Assembly (NCBI GenBank): GCA_021521415.1
Contig: JAIQDT010000231.1
Location: 310,001-374,000 of the forward strand
Source of the DNA: Bidens hawaiensis
Taxonomy: Eukaryota; Streptophyta; Magnoliopsida; Asterales; Asteraceae
Length of the DNA stretch: 64,000 nucleotides
Reading direction: 5' to 3'
Part shown: positions 9,014 to 21,518 of the stretch, piece after piece
How the letters are laid out: each line of letters begins with the position of its first letter
How positions within the stretch are numbered: the stretch's first letter is position 1
Position numbers and translations under genes: made by a program
Notes under the pieces: model-generated
The model's input: only the letters and a program-made list of their open reading frames with translations
Database searches by the model: none
What the model was told of the DNA's origin: nothing

Positions 9014-12000
9014 TGTAACACCCAACCCAGAATAGGCTGACGTGTCACTAATACAGATATCATAAACCAACACAATCCATTTAGAAAGAATAAAAATATT
9101 CCAAGTGCAACCACCGAGGTAAAACCAAACCGAAATAAATTCCTAAGTCCAATTTATTAAATGCGAAGATAAATAAAACTCCTTATTCTTGAGCTTCATT
9201 TTGTCATCACCCGAAACGACTTAGTCAAAGTCTTCAGCTGTTTAATTAAGATTTTCGGATGCCGTTTCAGCCAATCACAATCAAATTTACATATAATACA
9301 TAAGTTGGACTTTATTCAGCCATCAGAGTTTTTACACGTGTCATAATACACGAGTTTATTCAATTACAAGTCCAAACTTTGAAAAGTCAACAATTTCCAT
9401 TCAAACACACACGTCATCTTTTCCCGCGCCCTCCACGAAGCTTCCGCATTTTCATTTACATGAAAGACACATTTAAAATATTTTGTCAACGCAAGGTTGG
9501 TGAGCTCTTAATTTTTAAAACCATATATTTTGAAACAAAGCTTTTCTTTGTTTAATTATTACCATAAATAACACTTCGTCCATACGGCTCGAAGTCAACT
9601 TTCATTGGAATAGCGAAAATCGCATTAACGACTTACAGTCGTATCAATATATATAATCCTCTTCGAATGTTTACGAAGATAATTCATAATTCAAACTTTG
9701 TCCAACATTTTATTATTATAACAAGTGTATTAGTCATAAGTTTGCAAGAAATATGAAACACATGCAAGGAATTTAAATCTATAACCCGACACATACCAAA
9801 CTCAAAATATTTGCCCCCAACATTTAACCAGAGCGACTAGTCGGCAGGCAGGGCGTCACCCCGATAGATCTATCAATATTTCTACATCCCAATACAAGGT
9901 TAACGGTTATAACGACCGGGTAGTTGTTTCCTTACCTTCACGTTCATACTATATTTAGGCAGTTGTTTCCTTACCTAAGTATTTCACGCCAGTCTGATTT
10001 AACCCATTACCTTTAATACAATTGTAAAATAAAATGCTTACGAAATGTGTCTTTCCCCCATAAACATTTATAAAACACTTAATTATTAAAACGAGGGGAT
10101 TTGTGAGAAACTCACCTTCGGTAAGTACAGCGTCAGATATGTCCAAACACCTCGTGTCCTATTAATATAGTACACGCTTTTAATAACCTATGCATTTTAA
10201 GTTGTTCATTCAACTTAAAATATTTCACACAAAAGTTTTATCTTTCCTTAAACGTTTCTTTTTGTCTTTGTATAGTCCAAGTTTGAACGACTCGTTGGCA
10301 ACTTTTAGTTCGTTTCAAGTCCAATTCATATTTTCACGCAAGCATACAAGTAGTCTAACTTAATTTTTAACCAGCAAATTTTATATGTCTAAACACATGT
10401 ATCAAGTAATAACATCACAATTATTATTATTATTATTCTAGAAAATAATGTTGTATTATTTAATATTATCTAAATTTATATTCTAGCAATTATTAGTTAC
10501 ACGACTATTTATAAAGTACAAGTTTTATAATATTATATTTCTAAGGTTGTTTTCCCCGGTTCCCTGTTTAACGACGAACCGGTCAACTTTTCGGTTGTAT
10601 AATCATTGTTTAAAGTTTAGAAAAAGACTTCTTAGATAAAATTATATAAGTTTAATTAGTTATTTTATAAAAACACCTTCTTTCTTATTTTAGTTATAAT
10701 TCTCACGGAAACGGAAATTTCAACGTTTTCGTATCAGTTTTCGAGGATCAAGTTTTTTTTACCAACTTTTCCGTGTTATATACATTATTTTGAGTAATGT
10801 ATATTATTTTTAGCTTTTAGGGGCTGTTCAAAAATAGTCTTGAAAACTTTGTCGGTTCATGTTAAAAGGTTGAACTTTTCGACCATTTAAGCAACCGATT
10901 AACAAGCTAAGCAAAACAAAGCATGTTGAACCCATTATGCACCAAATATAATCCTTTAACACCAAACTTTTCCAGAATTTGATCACGTGTCATATAATTA
11001 TATTTTCGATTAGCTAATACGTAAATATGTTCATCATGTTCAAGCTTCATGTAGTAATAACAATTTGACTAATCATTTGGTACTTATTGTGTGATTTTAC
11101 TAACACTTAAAATCAGATTCTATGGCCATATAACAAGTCTTAAAATCTTAGTTCCTAATCAAGATTGTTAACAAGAAATTTAAGCATCTTTTAACTAAGC
11201 ATGGAAATAAGTACTTTATGTAATACAAGTTGTACATTTTCTTATGTTCATGTGGGTTTTCCACATAAACATTCATTATTATGTTGTTTTCTTTTCAAGT
11301 ACTCTAGTTGTTTTTTTTTTCTTTTTTTTATAGCATCCATCAAAGATTTTCAATGACATTATCAAAACAATATTAAGATTAACACATTTGAACGTCTAGA
11401 TCATAAACCAAGTTTCAATATGTATAAGCATGAAAAACACACCCACCCATACTCACGGCTTCTTTCTCAAAACCCATATTTCTATCAAGAATCATAATAA
11501 CAATATATCTCAACATCAATAATTATTAAAATGGAAATTAAATGCACATAGTATATAAATATATACATGTATGGGTTACATGCACACATGCATACTACCT
11601 TACGCGACACACACACACACAAACATTACCCATGTTCCATTTTCATATTTGATTTGTAAGGCCCCGAACCCCGGGAACCCCACAGTTGGTAATCATCCAA
11701 ACACTCGTAAAATTTAATAAACTTAAAAACCATTTCTTCCATTAAAACAACATATCAGAGTATAAATTTTGCGGAAAACATGAAAAATGTAATAAGTTCC
11801 CGAAACCCGGGAATTTTGCCCAAGAACCAAAATCAGTATAACTTTTATAAGTTTCCTTGAAATAAAATATTCATAAACAATTCTTCCTTTCAGTATGCCC
11901 TTCACCATCCAAGTAGCTCCGTGCACGTCCAAGCGATAAGGCATCCTCTTCCAAATCCTGAAACTTACACTAACATGTATACAAAGTCAGCTTGAGCTGA

Positions 12001-14292
12001 GTGAGTTCAAGTTTTAAGTAAAAGATATCAGTAGTAAAATCATGATAGTCATATCAAAGGTTTTCTGAAAGTAAAAGGGGCACATCCATCTAATCATCAT
12101 TACCGAACTTAAACATCCTCATACATACATATACAAAATGTATATGTAAACATCCATTCAATAACATCCCTATATACATAACAGTATATATATATATATA
12201 TATCATCCACGTATAATATCAGGGTCAAGCAAACGTACAACCCAAACACGTAACATCAGTGTATGCAAACAAAAAGTAGGCATACACAACATCAGTAGTC
12301 GAAAGGACTACAACATCGCCAAATAAAGGCCAAGAAATAATGTATATACACATATATATATTTAACATCCCAAGGCTTACCATATACTAGCAAGCCTATT
12401 TAAAATCTTTTTAAAAACATTTCATCAAGTAAGAAAACATTTAGGTGCGCATGCTAGCCCAAAAGTAAAATGAGTAAAAAGGGCATCATGAACTCACCTG
12501 AGATCGATCGAATACTTGCAACGAGCTAGGAAGTTCCTAAGGGCAAAATCACAAGCAAGGGCCTATAAATTATACATAACGCGTTACTAAACTAGACTGT
12601 AGGAACACTCTAGCCTAATGGGCCGTACAAGCCCAACACTTTGGCCCAAGGCCCAACACTTGGCCCTAGGCCCAACAACTTGTCCCAAGGCCCAAAAATA
12701 GTCAAATCGGGTCGAATGCGCATGAAATAATCCTTAAACCATTTGTTAACCGAATCAGCCCCGAATGGACCAAATTCCATCTTAAACCTTTTCATTCATC
12801 ATAATTATGTCACCCGAGTTGATAGGGTTGAAGGTTCCGTTTTACAACACTTACTTTAACATTTAAACGAAAATTTGCGCACCGCCGACTCTATTGACGA
12901 AGCACTAACCCCGACAGCCCCGAGCACCAAAAAATTTAATTTTTCCACAGCCCTTGGACTCCCCTAGGGCCATGCAAACTGATTCGGTTGGTCATCCAAC
13001 CGATTAACGCATCAAACTCAACAATTCTAGACAACCGAACATAACAATCAAACTACAACTAGTTGATCAACTTAACGAACACCTAAGAACATGATCTTTG
13101 AGTATGATATACGGGACATACCTAGGAAGATTGTGGTGCAAAAAGTCACTTCAAACAGCCCCGACAAGAACACAATTGAAAATCCCCCGGTTAAGCCTAA
13201 AACAAACTTATCGATCAATAACGAGTAAAACGTGTAGATTTTAGCATGCGAAGATGCATTTAATTACATAGGATAACCTTTGAAATAAATTATGAAATTT
13301 TTACCAGACTTTAATAAATGTCTTAGGTTTATAAAAATATTTTTATTATATTTTTCTATTGGACACAAAAATTATAAATATTCCTCCAACACAGCAAGGT
13401 ACGTGCAGCTGTTTCAGTGCGCAACAAAATGGTTTTATTTTTATAAAATTCATTACCAAACAAAATTAAACGATTCTAATTGGGTTTGGTTCCTAACTCA
13501 AAATACTTACTTACAGAAGTGGAACCAACCAATTTGGACCTGTCGAAAAAAGGTTATGACGTCGGGAAGACAGACCAGAATCCGTCATCCCGCATCAGCT
13601 TTGACACTCGATTTTATAAATTCATAAAAACCATTCAAATCTCGTCCAAAAATTACGTATTATACCTTTCTGGAAAGTAGACTCGAAGTAGAACATCTTG
13701 GAATCAAGAATCGATCAAAAACAATGGGTTATCATCGCATTACAGACCCTACAATAAACGTATACGAATCTGTCAGCAAACTGTTATCATCAAAACTCAA
13801 CCTTAACGACCAATAAGCGCGTTAATATGATCAATTAAGGTGTAAAAGACATGGAGAATCATAAAACCGACCTTGAATTGAAGTTTTCATGGCTTAGAAT
13901 TGGCTGTAAAAAGGAAAATCGGTGGTCTTGGGGCTACTCCTACCTGCCGATCGCAGAAAGAGATGCGGGCTAGGGTTAGGTTGTGTTATAACATAATATT
14001 TTACACTCTAGCCCCTCCAGATTGAAGTGTAAGGCAAAATGGAAGGAAAAGTTAGGTTCTTTAACGTACCGGGATGATGTAAAGGCTTTCGAGAAACGTC
14101 GGTTAAGTCCCGAGAGTTATACTGTAACATCCTAAAATTTCTATATTGATAAATAAAAGAAAGTTATGTTTAGTAAATTCACGTTTTAGTTATTTAATGT
14201 CGAGTAAGGAACGGGTCTTGGGCTTAGTTATTTTATGAACTCGGCCTGTCTCGACCCGTAGGAAGCCAACCCGAGCCTAACCAAACCCGTAG

Positions 14293-14300
14293 TATATAAA
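14293..14300 (+). promoter_or_regulatory. LTR TATA box
   Basis: TATATAAA is followed about 30 bases later by a pyrimidine-rich CACCATC/CTTCC region, as at many plant Pol II starts. If used, U3 is only about 200 bp and most of the LTR is transcribed leader. A second candidate, TATAAAATA at 15,063-15,071, would instead place the palindrome array upstream of the start. Confidence 0.55.
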
Positions 14301-14720
14301 CGAAAGTTCTTGACACTTCCACCATTTTTCACCATCTTCCTTCACTTACACCCACCCAAACACTCTCATTTCTAGAGAGAGAAGCTAGAGAGAGAAAGTT
14401 CTCAAATCACAAATCCGAGTCCACAATCTTGTTCCTAATCGTTTTTGGTAAGTCCCTCTCGAAAATCATCCGTTTTCATAACCATTTTCGACCTCAAATC
14501 GAGCAAAAACTCCCATTTTCGTAACTTGAGTTTTCGGGTCAAAAACCGCCTTGTTTTGGTGTCAAAATGCAAGCTTTTGTGTTTAAAAGTACTAGGAATC
14601 GATAGCCCTTTCAATCCCGAGCATTTCCATGTCAAAAACTTCGATTTTGGGTCAAAAATCTGGAAAATCTGGAAAACCCGTGGGTTTCTCCGTCGCCCAG
14701 CTTGAAGGAGTCGAATCAGA

Positions 14721-15000
14721 CTCATTCGATCGAACCAGTCGATCGAATCAGTCTATTCGATCGAATGCGTAGATCGAACAAGTCCAGTCGACCGAATAGG
14801 GAAGCAATCGAATGGTCTCCAACTCATTCGATCGAATGAGTTTTGTATTCGATCGAATGAGTGTTGAATTCGATCGAACGTGTTCCTATTCGATCGAACG
14901 TGTTCCTGTTTGATCGAACGTGTTCCTATTCGATCGAACGTGTTGTATTCGATCGAACGTGTTCCTATTCGATCGAACGTGTTCCTATTCGATCGAATCA
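14721..15000 (+). repeat. Array of TTCGATCGAA palindromes
   Basis: I count ten exact copies of the 10-bp palindrome TTCGATCGAA plus degenerate ones. In the second half they are embedded in an approximate 20-bp unit (TTCGATCGAACGTGTTCCTA). The same array is in the 3' LTR at 22,117-22,396. Fixed spacing and palindromic cores suggest a protein-binding array or a repeat amplified by slippage. Confidence 0.85.
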
Positions 15001-15149
15001 AGCCAGAACCAAGCTGTTTCCAAGTTCGCCTAAGGTTTAACTTCGCCTGAAGCGAAGTTCGTCTATAAAATAAATTAAAAACCTAATGGAAAATGTGTTA
15101 AGGCAGTTATCGAAAATAAAATTTTTCCAAGCTGACCTGGCAGCTTAAC

Positions 15150-15236
15150 CCCAGCCAGGGGCTCTGCCCCTTGGACCCCGCTAGGGGCTGCCGCCCCTAG
15201 AACCCCGCTGCCAGGGGCGCTGCCCCCGGACCCCCG
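15150..15236 (+). repeat. GC-rich hairpin units in the LTR
   Basis: Three successive short inverted repeats: AGGGGCTCTGCCCCT (15,158-15,172), TAGGGGCTGCCGCCCCTA (15,182-15,199) and GGGGCGCTGCCCC (15,214-15,226), joined by GGACCCC/GAACCCC spacers. They sit in otherwise AT-rich DNA and would fold strongly in RNA. Confidence 0.75.
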
Positions 15237-15743
15237 TTCGTTGTGGGTCATATATAGATAGAAATACAAACGAGTAGCATTAGTTAATTGATATGTGTAA
15301 ATATTATACAGTTAGCCGAGCCCAGTTAAAGAAAGGAATTACGATCAACGGCGAGCGTAACAGGATCCAGGTGAGTTTCTAGCCCCATTCCTTGTTATGT
15401 TTTCGGGGCTGTGTGCATACTTGATGTGTTGTTAATACATTTATCCAAAGTGATAAGTGTATGCCATAGGTGATATATGTGATATGTATGAATGATTGCT
15501 TGATGGTTCGTGAACGATCTTCGGATATTGCACGTACTGTCAGGTTGTAACGTTATAAATATGGCAAGTATGATATGTATGTTTATGTGTATGAACGTAA
15601 GAAAGTTAATAAAAGAAGGAAATGACGGTTGTATGGTTGTATGGTTACGAAAGGGGTACCGAGCCCTAATAATACTCGAGGTATGATGTATGGTTGTATG
15701 GTAACGAAGAGGGAATCGAACCCTACTAATATTCGAAAACATG

Positions 15744-15932
15744 GGACCAGACCCTAATAATATCTGTGATGTTAGGGACCAGACCCTAATAATATCTGTG
15801 ATGTTAGGGACCAGACCCTAATAATATCTGTGATGTTAGGGACCAGACCCTCATAATATCTGTGATGATAGGGACCAGACCCTTATAATATCTGTGATGT
15901 TAGGGACCAGACCCTTATAATATCTGTGAGGT
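15744..15932 (+). repeat. 32-bp tandem repeat, about six copies
   Basis: The unit is approximately GGGACCAGACCC / TTATAATATCTGTGATGTTA with small variants. It recurs in the 3' LTR at about 23,140-23,328, where the single LTR difference falls in the fourth unit. Confidence 0.9.
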
Positions 15933-16438
15933 TATAGGGCGAAAGGCTCTTTAAAACGTATGATTATGAATGTAAAGAAAGTATGTAAGTAAGAAAGAAA
16001 GTATGTAAGTAAGAAAGAAAGTATGTAAGTAAGAATGAAGGTATGAGTACTTATGTGTGTATGAAAGAAAGTTATGAGGTTAAGTACGTATGTATGTAAC
16101 AAGGTATTGTATGGTAGTGTATGATTAACTAGAACTCACTCAGCGTAGCTGACTTTTAGTATGCACGCAGGTGAGTAGGATGAGACAGCTGGCTTGAGTG
16201 GAGGACACATGGCAGAAGACTAAAGCCTGGCATCTGAAGATCCGATATGTTTTATAAGTTACGTTTTGATTTTGAAAGACAAGAGGAATGTTTAAAGACA
16301 TGATTATGAATTGATATGTAATGTTTTATGAAAGTTTTATATTCCGCGTAAAGTTTTAATTAACTCTGATATTTAGAACTGTGTTTATGAGTAAATCCAA
16401 CACGAAAGTAGGGTTACCGGTAACGGGGCCTTACAAGT

Positions 16439-16450
16439 TGGTATCAGAGC
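16439..16450 (+). other. Primer-binding site, initiator tRNA-Met type
   Basis: TGGTATCAGAGC lies 3 bases after the LTR end and is complementary to the 3' end of plant initiator tRNA-Met. The untranslated leader continues to the ATG at 16,835 (about 385 bp) and has no other clear feature. Confidence 0.93.
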
Positions 16451-16834
16451 AAAGTTCGAGAGATTTAAGCATCCTACATGCTTAGACTCGAACAGAGAAT
16501 GGGATTTAAGTAAGAAAGGAAAGAAGATGCCAGTTCAAGCATGCCATGTGTCGCTCAAGCAAGATCAGTAAAGGTAAAGTGCATGATTAAATGATGTATG
16601 TTAATAAGAAAGGATATGTGAACGATAGGGATAGGAATAATTGACTGTTTAAATTGACAAACTGCTTAAGTAGAACCAGCACAAATAGACTCATAAAGGG
16701 AAGTGTATATGACACGGAAAGTAACGTGATCAGCTAATCACAACTGGCCACTGTTATTACCTGTTAGCCTTACTATCCTTGTACTAGATAGTTCCTTGAG
16801 TGATGATGTTTGTGTTTTCTCATATAGGATACTG

Positions 16835-19800
16835 ATGGCTGGAGCTGGAGAATTTGTTGAAGCTGGGGGTCGCACTGGACGTCGTGGCAGGCCTCGTCTT
16901 GTCCGGCAACCCTCGGTAGAAGAAGCTTCCCACACCGAAGAAGAAGGAAGCGCAGCTGGAGGAGACCAGAACAACAACGAGGAAGTTCAACTTAGTCCTG
17001 CAGTTCAAGCAGCCATTGTTCAGGCTGTAGTTGCTGCTGTGAAGAACCTGAATCCCGAAGGATCTGCTGGAAGCCGTGAACGAACTGCTGAAGGGGCGGG
17101 TGGTGATGGTAGAAAGGATGGGGAAGGTGAAAGAGGGGCCTCGAGTGGGGATAAGTCTGTGAAAGTCGATGATAGGAGAGGAGGACAAGGTGGGTGCAGC
17201 TATAAGTCCTTCAAAGGTTGTGACCCGCCTAAGCTGACTGGTTTAGGAGACGCAATCGCTACTCTCCAGTGGTTAACCGCTATGGACAAGGTTATCCGCA
17301 TTAGCGAATGCCGTCCCGACCAAGCTGTGGGCTATGCTACTCAGTCATTCGTAGATGAGGCTATGTATTGGTGGGAGAGTGTGGAGCAGAGGAAGACCCG
17401 TGAAGAGATCAAAGGGATGAAGTGGGAAGATTTGAAAGAGTTGGTAATGAAGAAGTTCTGTGCAGATGCCGAGGTTGAAAGAACGGAGATGAAGTTCCAG
17501 AATTTAAAAGCCGGTATGATGACGCATCGTGAGTATACCACGGAGTTCAACCGACTATCTAGGTTGGTGCCTGACATGGTTGACACTGAGGTCAAGAGAA
17601 TCAAGTGTTATGTGAGGGGGTTGCCACAAAAGGTCCGCATGTTAGTCAGGGCGATTCAACCTGCTACTTTTGATTCGGCTGTTGGACTCGCGGAAATGGT
17701 CTATGCTGACGTGGCCGCGGATGATAGGGTGGAAAGGGACGAAGAGAAAGAGAAGAAAGGGGTCACTCCTGCTAAACGACCCGGTACTCAGTTATGGAAC
17801 TCCAGGGATAAGAAACAGAAAGTGTGGGAGAAGAGATCGTGTAAGACCTGCGGAAAGAGGCATGGTGGTGAATGCAAGTGGGGTAAAAGTTCTAATGTTT
17901 GTCTCAAATGTGGAAAGGCTCATGGTGGAGAATGCAGAATGGGGTCGAATGCCTGTTATAAGTGCGGGAAGGTAGGGCATTATGCCAATGAGTGCAGTGC
18001 GAAGCCAACATGTTACAAATGTGGCAAGACAGGCCATATGTCAAGGGAGTGCACTGAAGGTGTAGCTGGAGGTAGTGGAAAGAAGGATGCCGATCAAGCT
18101 AGGCCCAGAACTAGAGCCTACATGCTGACCCAGGAACAAGCCAGGCAGATTCCGGATGTCGTCACAGGTACGTTTCTAGTGAACGATGTTTCCGCTTCTG
18201 TATTATTTGATTCTGGTGCGAATAGAAGTTTTGTAGCTACGACGTTTAGTAAACTAGCTAAAATGAAAGGCTGCCGAGTGTCTGAAACTTTTGTAGTAGA
18301 AACCGCAAGTGACACTTCGGTGAAAATAACAAAAATGGTGAAGAATTGTAAGATAGAGTTAGAGGGACATGAGTTCCCTGTTACTTTGTATGTTATGGCC
18401 TTAGGAGGGTTCGATGTAGTCTTGGGTATGGATTGGTTGTCTGAGTTTGAGGCTCAGATAGTATGTAAAAGTAAGATGATAAGGTTAAAGTCATTGGATG
18501 GTAGTGCGGTGACGGTTTATGGTGATAAGGAGAGTTATGGGCTTAAGGTCATTTCGATGATAAAAGCCGAGGGTTTGTTAAGGCGAGGGTGCGGTGCCTA
18601 CCTGGCGTATGTTGTCAACGCTACGGCCGAGACGAAAGAAATGAAGAATGTTCCTATTGTGCGCGACTACCCAGAAGTATTCCCTGAGGATCTTCCGGGG
18701 TTGCCACCTGAGCGAGAGATAGAATTTCAGATAGATCTAGTACCAGGAGCCCAGCCCGTCGCGAAGGCGCCTTACCGTCTAGCACCGTCCGAGATGAAGG
18801 AATTAATGTCCCAACTGCAAGAACTCCTCGACAAGGGTTTTATCAGACCGAGTGTTTCTCCATGGGGCGCACCGGTTTTGTTTGTGAAGAAAAAGGATGG
18901 AAGTATGAGAATGTGCATAGACTATCGTGAGTTGAATAAGCTTACGGTAAAGAATAGATACCCCTTGCCTAGGATTGACGATCTGTTTGACCAACTGCAA
19001 GGTTCGAGTTGGTTCTCACGAATAGATCTCAGATCAGGCTACCATCAGCTGAAGGTGAAAGAGGTAGACATCCCTAAAACAGCGTTCCGAACGCGGTATG
19101 GACACTACGAGTTCCTTGTAATGTCATTCGGTCTAACAAATGCTCCTGCAGCATTTATGGACATGATGAATAGGGTGTGTCGACCGATGTTGGATAAGTC
19201 GGTTATCGTCTTCATCGATGATATATTGATTTATTCAAAGAGTGAGTCTGACCATGCCGAGCATCTGAGAGAGGTATTGGAAGTTCTGAAGAAAGAAAGG
19301 TTGTACGCCAAGTTTTCGAAGTGCGCGTTCTGGTTAAGGGAAGTGCAATTTTTAGGTCATGTGGTTAATCCGGAGGGGATTACCGTGGACCCAGCTAAGA
19401 TTGAAGCGATAACGAATTGGAAGACTCCGCAGAATCCGACTGATATACGAAGCTTCCTAGGGTTAGCTGGCTACTATAGGAGATTCATCGAAGGTTTCTC
19501 CAAGATAGCCGCACCGCTGACCGGTATGACCCGTAAGACGATAGTATTCAATTGGGGAAAGTTTCAGGAGGAAGCCTTTGAAGAATTGAAGAAGAGACTC
19601 ACGCAAGCTCCAATCCTTACTTTACCCGATGGTGATGAGGATTTTGTTGTTTGTGCTGATGCCTCGCATCAAGGGTTAGGTTGCGTGTTGATGCAACGAG
19701 GGAAGGTGATAGCCTACGCGTCTAGACAGTTGAAGGTCCATGAGAGTACTTACCCGACGCATGATTTGGAGTTAGCAGCTGTGGTGCATGCTCTTAAGAT

Positions 19801-21475
19801 ATGGAGGCATTATCTGTACGGCACTAAGTGTACTATCCATACAGATCATAAGAGTTTAAAGTACTTCTTCGAGCAGAAAGAACTGAACATGAGGCAGAGA
19901 AGATGGTTAGAATTGATAAAGGATTACGACTGTGAGATTAAGTATTACCCCGGTAAAGCTAACGTGGTCGCTGATGCGTTAAGTCGGAAGAATGAGGAAG
20001 TCCTTGCAACAGTGAAGTCATACAAGTTGATCATGAACTCAAGTCTTTTTGAAGAAATCATCAAAGTGCAGTCAGAAGTGTTAGTAGACGAAGGGTTAGT
20101 AAAGAAAGAAAGGATTTATGGCCAGCAAGATGAGTTGATGGAAAACACTCATGGAGTTAAAACTAGATTTGACCGTATGTGGATTCCACGCCATGGTGAT
20201 CTTAGAAGTCGAATCTTAGATGAAGCTCATAAGTCAAGGTACTCAATCCATCCTGGAGCTACAAAGATGTACCAAGACTTGAAAAGAGATTACTGGTGGC
20301 CAGGAATGAAGAGTGATGTAGTGGATTATGTTAGTAAGTGCTTAACTTGCTTACAAGTCAAGGCCGAGCACCAAAAGCCTTATGGGAAGATGCAACCGCT
20401 AGAGATACCTGAGTGGAAATGGGAACACATCACCATGGATTTCATAACTAAGCTACCTCGTACAGCTAAGCATCATGATACCATCTGGGTGATTGTGGAC
20501 CGTTTGACCAAGAGTGCTCATTTTCTGCCCATACGAGAGGCCATCTCGTCAGAAACGTTAGCAAGCTTGTTCATTAAAGAAATTGTAACCAAGCATGGAG
20601 TACCGTTATCGATCGTGTCTGATAGGGATACACGGTTTACTTCGAGGTTCTGGAAGAAATTTCATGAAGCTATGGGGACGAGGTTGAACATCAGTACGGC
20701 GTATCATCCTCAAACCGATGGACAGTCTGAAAGGACGATCCAAACCCTTGAGGATATGCTACGTTCTTGCGTGTTAGATTTTGGTGGAAGTTGGGATGAT
20801 CATCTGCATCTGGCAGAGTTCTCCTATAACAACAGTTACCATTCGAGTATTGGTATGCCACCGTTTGAGATGCTGTACGGTAGACGATGTAGAACCCCGG
20901 TGTGTTGGGGTGAGATTGGTCAGAAGGAAATGGGAAGTATAGAAGTGGTTCAAGAAACGTCTTCAAAGTTCGATCAGATCAAAGCAAGAATGAAAGCCGC
21001 TCAAGACAGACAAAAGTCTTATGCGGATAAGCGGCGACGACCAATTGAGTTTAACGTTGGCGACTATGTGATGCTTAAGGTCTCGCCTTGGAAGGGGATT
21101 ATCCGTTTTAGGAAAAGAGGAAAGTTGAGTCCGAGGTACATTGGACCGTTCAAGATTGTAAAACGTGTGGGTGAAGTAGCTTACAAACTGGATTTACCCG
21201 ATGAGTTAGAAGGAATTCATTCAACCTTCCATGTTTCTCATCTGAGGAAGTGTCTAGCTGATGACACGTCTCACGTGCCATTAATGGACATTGAGGTTGA
21301 TGAACAATTGAACTACATCGAGCAACCGATAAAGATCGTTGATCGCAAGGAGAAGCAGCTTCGTCACAAGATTATACCCTTGGTCAAAGTGATATGGAAA
21401 CACCGCAAGGGATCTGATGCTACTTGGGAAGTCGAGGATGAGATGCGCAAGTTTTACCCTAGTTTGTTTATGTAA
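16835..21475 (+). CDS. Tekay-type Gag-Pol polyprotein with chromodomain
   Basis: A single open frame of 1,546 codons starts at the first ATG (MAGAGEFV). It is open 13 codons further upstream but without an ATG. Order: Gag core (about 110-300); four zinc-knuckle motifs, two short CX2CX3HX3C (about 340-365) and two classical CX2CX4HX4C (about 374-410); aspartic protease with DSG at 459; reverse transcriptase with FIDD at 793-796; RNase H with DAS at 942; integrase with an HHCC region near 1,135-1,180 and D1202, D1263 and E1299 (35 residues between the last two); C-terminal chromodomain ending at [15 protein letters not shown]. It encodes every enzyme needed to make element cDNA and insert it. 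The chromodomain in this lineage directs integration toward heterochromatin. No stop, frameshift or lost catalytic residue was seen. Confidence 0.95.
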   Translation: MAGAGEFVEAGGRTGRRGRPRLVRQPSVEEASHTEEEGSAAGGDQNNNEEVQLSPAVQAAIVQAVVAAVKNLNPEGSAGSRERTAEGAGGDGRKDGEGERGASSGDKSVKVDDRRGGQGGCSYKSFKGCDPPKLTGLGDAIATLQWLTAMDKVIRISECRPDQAVGYATQSFVDEAMYWWESVEQRKTREEIKGMKWEDLKELVMKKFCADAEVERTEMKFQNLKAGMMTHREYTTEFNRLSRLVPDMVDTEVKRIKCYVRGLPQKVRMLVRAIQPATFDSAVGLAEMVYADVAADDRVERDEEKEKKGVTPAKRPGTQLWNSRDKKQKVWEKRSCKTCGKRHGGECKWGKSSNVCLKCGKAHGGECRMGSNACYKCGKVGHYANECSAKPTCYKCGKTGHMSRECTEGVAGGSGKKDADQARPRTRAYMLTQEQARQIPDVVTGTFLVNDVSASVLFDSGANRSFVATTFSKLAKMKGCRVSETFVVETASDTSVKITKMVKNCKIELEGHEFPVTLYVMALGGFDVVLGMDWLSEFEAQIVCKSKMIRLKSLDGSAVTVYGDKESYGLKVISMIKAEGLLRRGCGAYLAYVVNATAETKEMKNVPIVRDYPEVFPEDLPGLPPEREIEFQIDLVPGAQPVAKAPYRLAPSEMKELMSQLQELLDKGFIRPSVSPWGAPVLFVKKKDGSMRMCIDYRELNKLTVKNRYPLPRIDDLFDQLQGSSWFSRIDLRSGYHQLKVKEVDIPKTAFRTRYGHYEFLVMSFGLTNAPAAFMDMMNRVCRPMLDKSVIVFIDDILIYSKSESDHAEHLREVLEVLKKERLYAKFSKCAFWLREVQFLGHVVNPEGITVDPAKIEAITNWKTPQNPTDIRSFLGLAGYYRRFIEGFSKIAAPLTGMTRKTIVFNWGKFQEEAFEELKKRLTQAPILTLPDGDEDFVVCADASHQGLGCVLMQRGKVIAYASRQLKVHESTYPTHDLELAAVVHALKIWRHYLYGTKCTIHTDHKSLKYFFEQKELNMRQRRWLELIKDYDCEIKYYPGKANVVADALSRKNEEVLATVKSYKLIMNSSLFEEIIKVQSEVLVDEGLVKKERIYGQQDELMENTHGVKTRFDRMWIPRHGDLRSRILDEAHKSRYSIHPGATKMYQDLKRDYWWPGMKSDVVDYVSKCLTCLQVKAEHQKPYGKMQPLEIPEWKWEHITMDFITKLPRTAKHHDTIWVIVDRLTKSAHFLPIREAISSETLASLFIKEIVTKHGVPLSIVSDRDTRFTSRFWKKFHEAMGTRLNISTAYHPQTDGQSERTIQTLEDMLRSCVLDFGGSWDDHLHLAEFSYNNSYHSSIGMPPFEMLYGRRCRTPVCWGEIGQKEMGSIEVVQETSSKFDQIKARMKAAQDRQKSYADKRRRPIEFNVGDYVMLKVSPWKGIIRFRKRGKLSPRYIGPFKIVKRVGEVAYKLDLPDELEGIHSTFHVSHLRKCLADDTSHVPLMDIEVDEQLNYIEQPIKIVDRKEKQLRHKIIPLVKVIWKHRKGSDATWEVEDEMRKFYPSLFM

Positions 21476-21504
21476 TAGTTAGGTTTCGGGGACGAAACCT
21501 CTTT

Positions 21505-21518
21505 AAGGGAGGAAGACT
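21505..21518 (+). other. Polypurine tract
   Basis: The AAGGGAGGAAGACT stretch directly precedes the 3' LTR and is the expected plus-strand primer site. The 25 bases before it hold a short inverted repeat, GGTTTCG-GGGA-CGAAACC (21,482-21,499). Confidence 0.9.

Larger units (their letters stand above)
14123..16435 (+). repeat. 5' LTR of the Tekay element
   Basis: TGTAACATCC to CCTTACA, 2,313 bp. Contents in order: TATA box (14,293-14,300), GA/CT-rich start region (AGAGAGAGAAGC, about 14,370-14,400), an array of TTCGATCGAA palindromes, GC-rich hairpin units, a 32-bp tandem repeat and a 20-bp tandem repeat (15,973-16,033). ORFs in it (for example 14,435-14,725 minus) recur identically in the 3' LTR and are not genes. 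Confidence 0.95.

Noticed and set aside
9955..10146. 63-codon ORF repeated at 30,342-30,533
   Set aside because: Conserved only because both lie in the paired LTRs; no domain and no coding-type substitution pattern evident.
12610..12795. 61-codon ORF with G-P-W-A-K-type repeats
   Set aside because: It translates a GGCCCAA-rich short repeat inside the solo LTR.
14435..15742. ORFs of 82-115 codons on the minus strand (14,435-14,725; 14,753-15,001; 15,395-15,742) and their copies at 21,831-23,138
   Set aside because: Identical in both LTRs, one is just the translated TTCGATCGAA array, none has a protein family signature. They are LTR sequence.
15744..15932. Possible CRISPR-like array (32-bp repeats)
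   Set aside because: Units are directly adjacent with no unique spacers, in a plant LTR; it is a tandem repeat.
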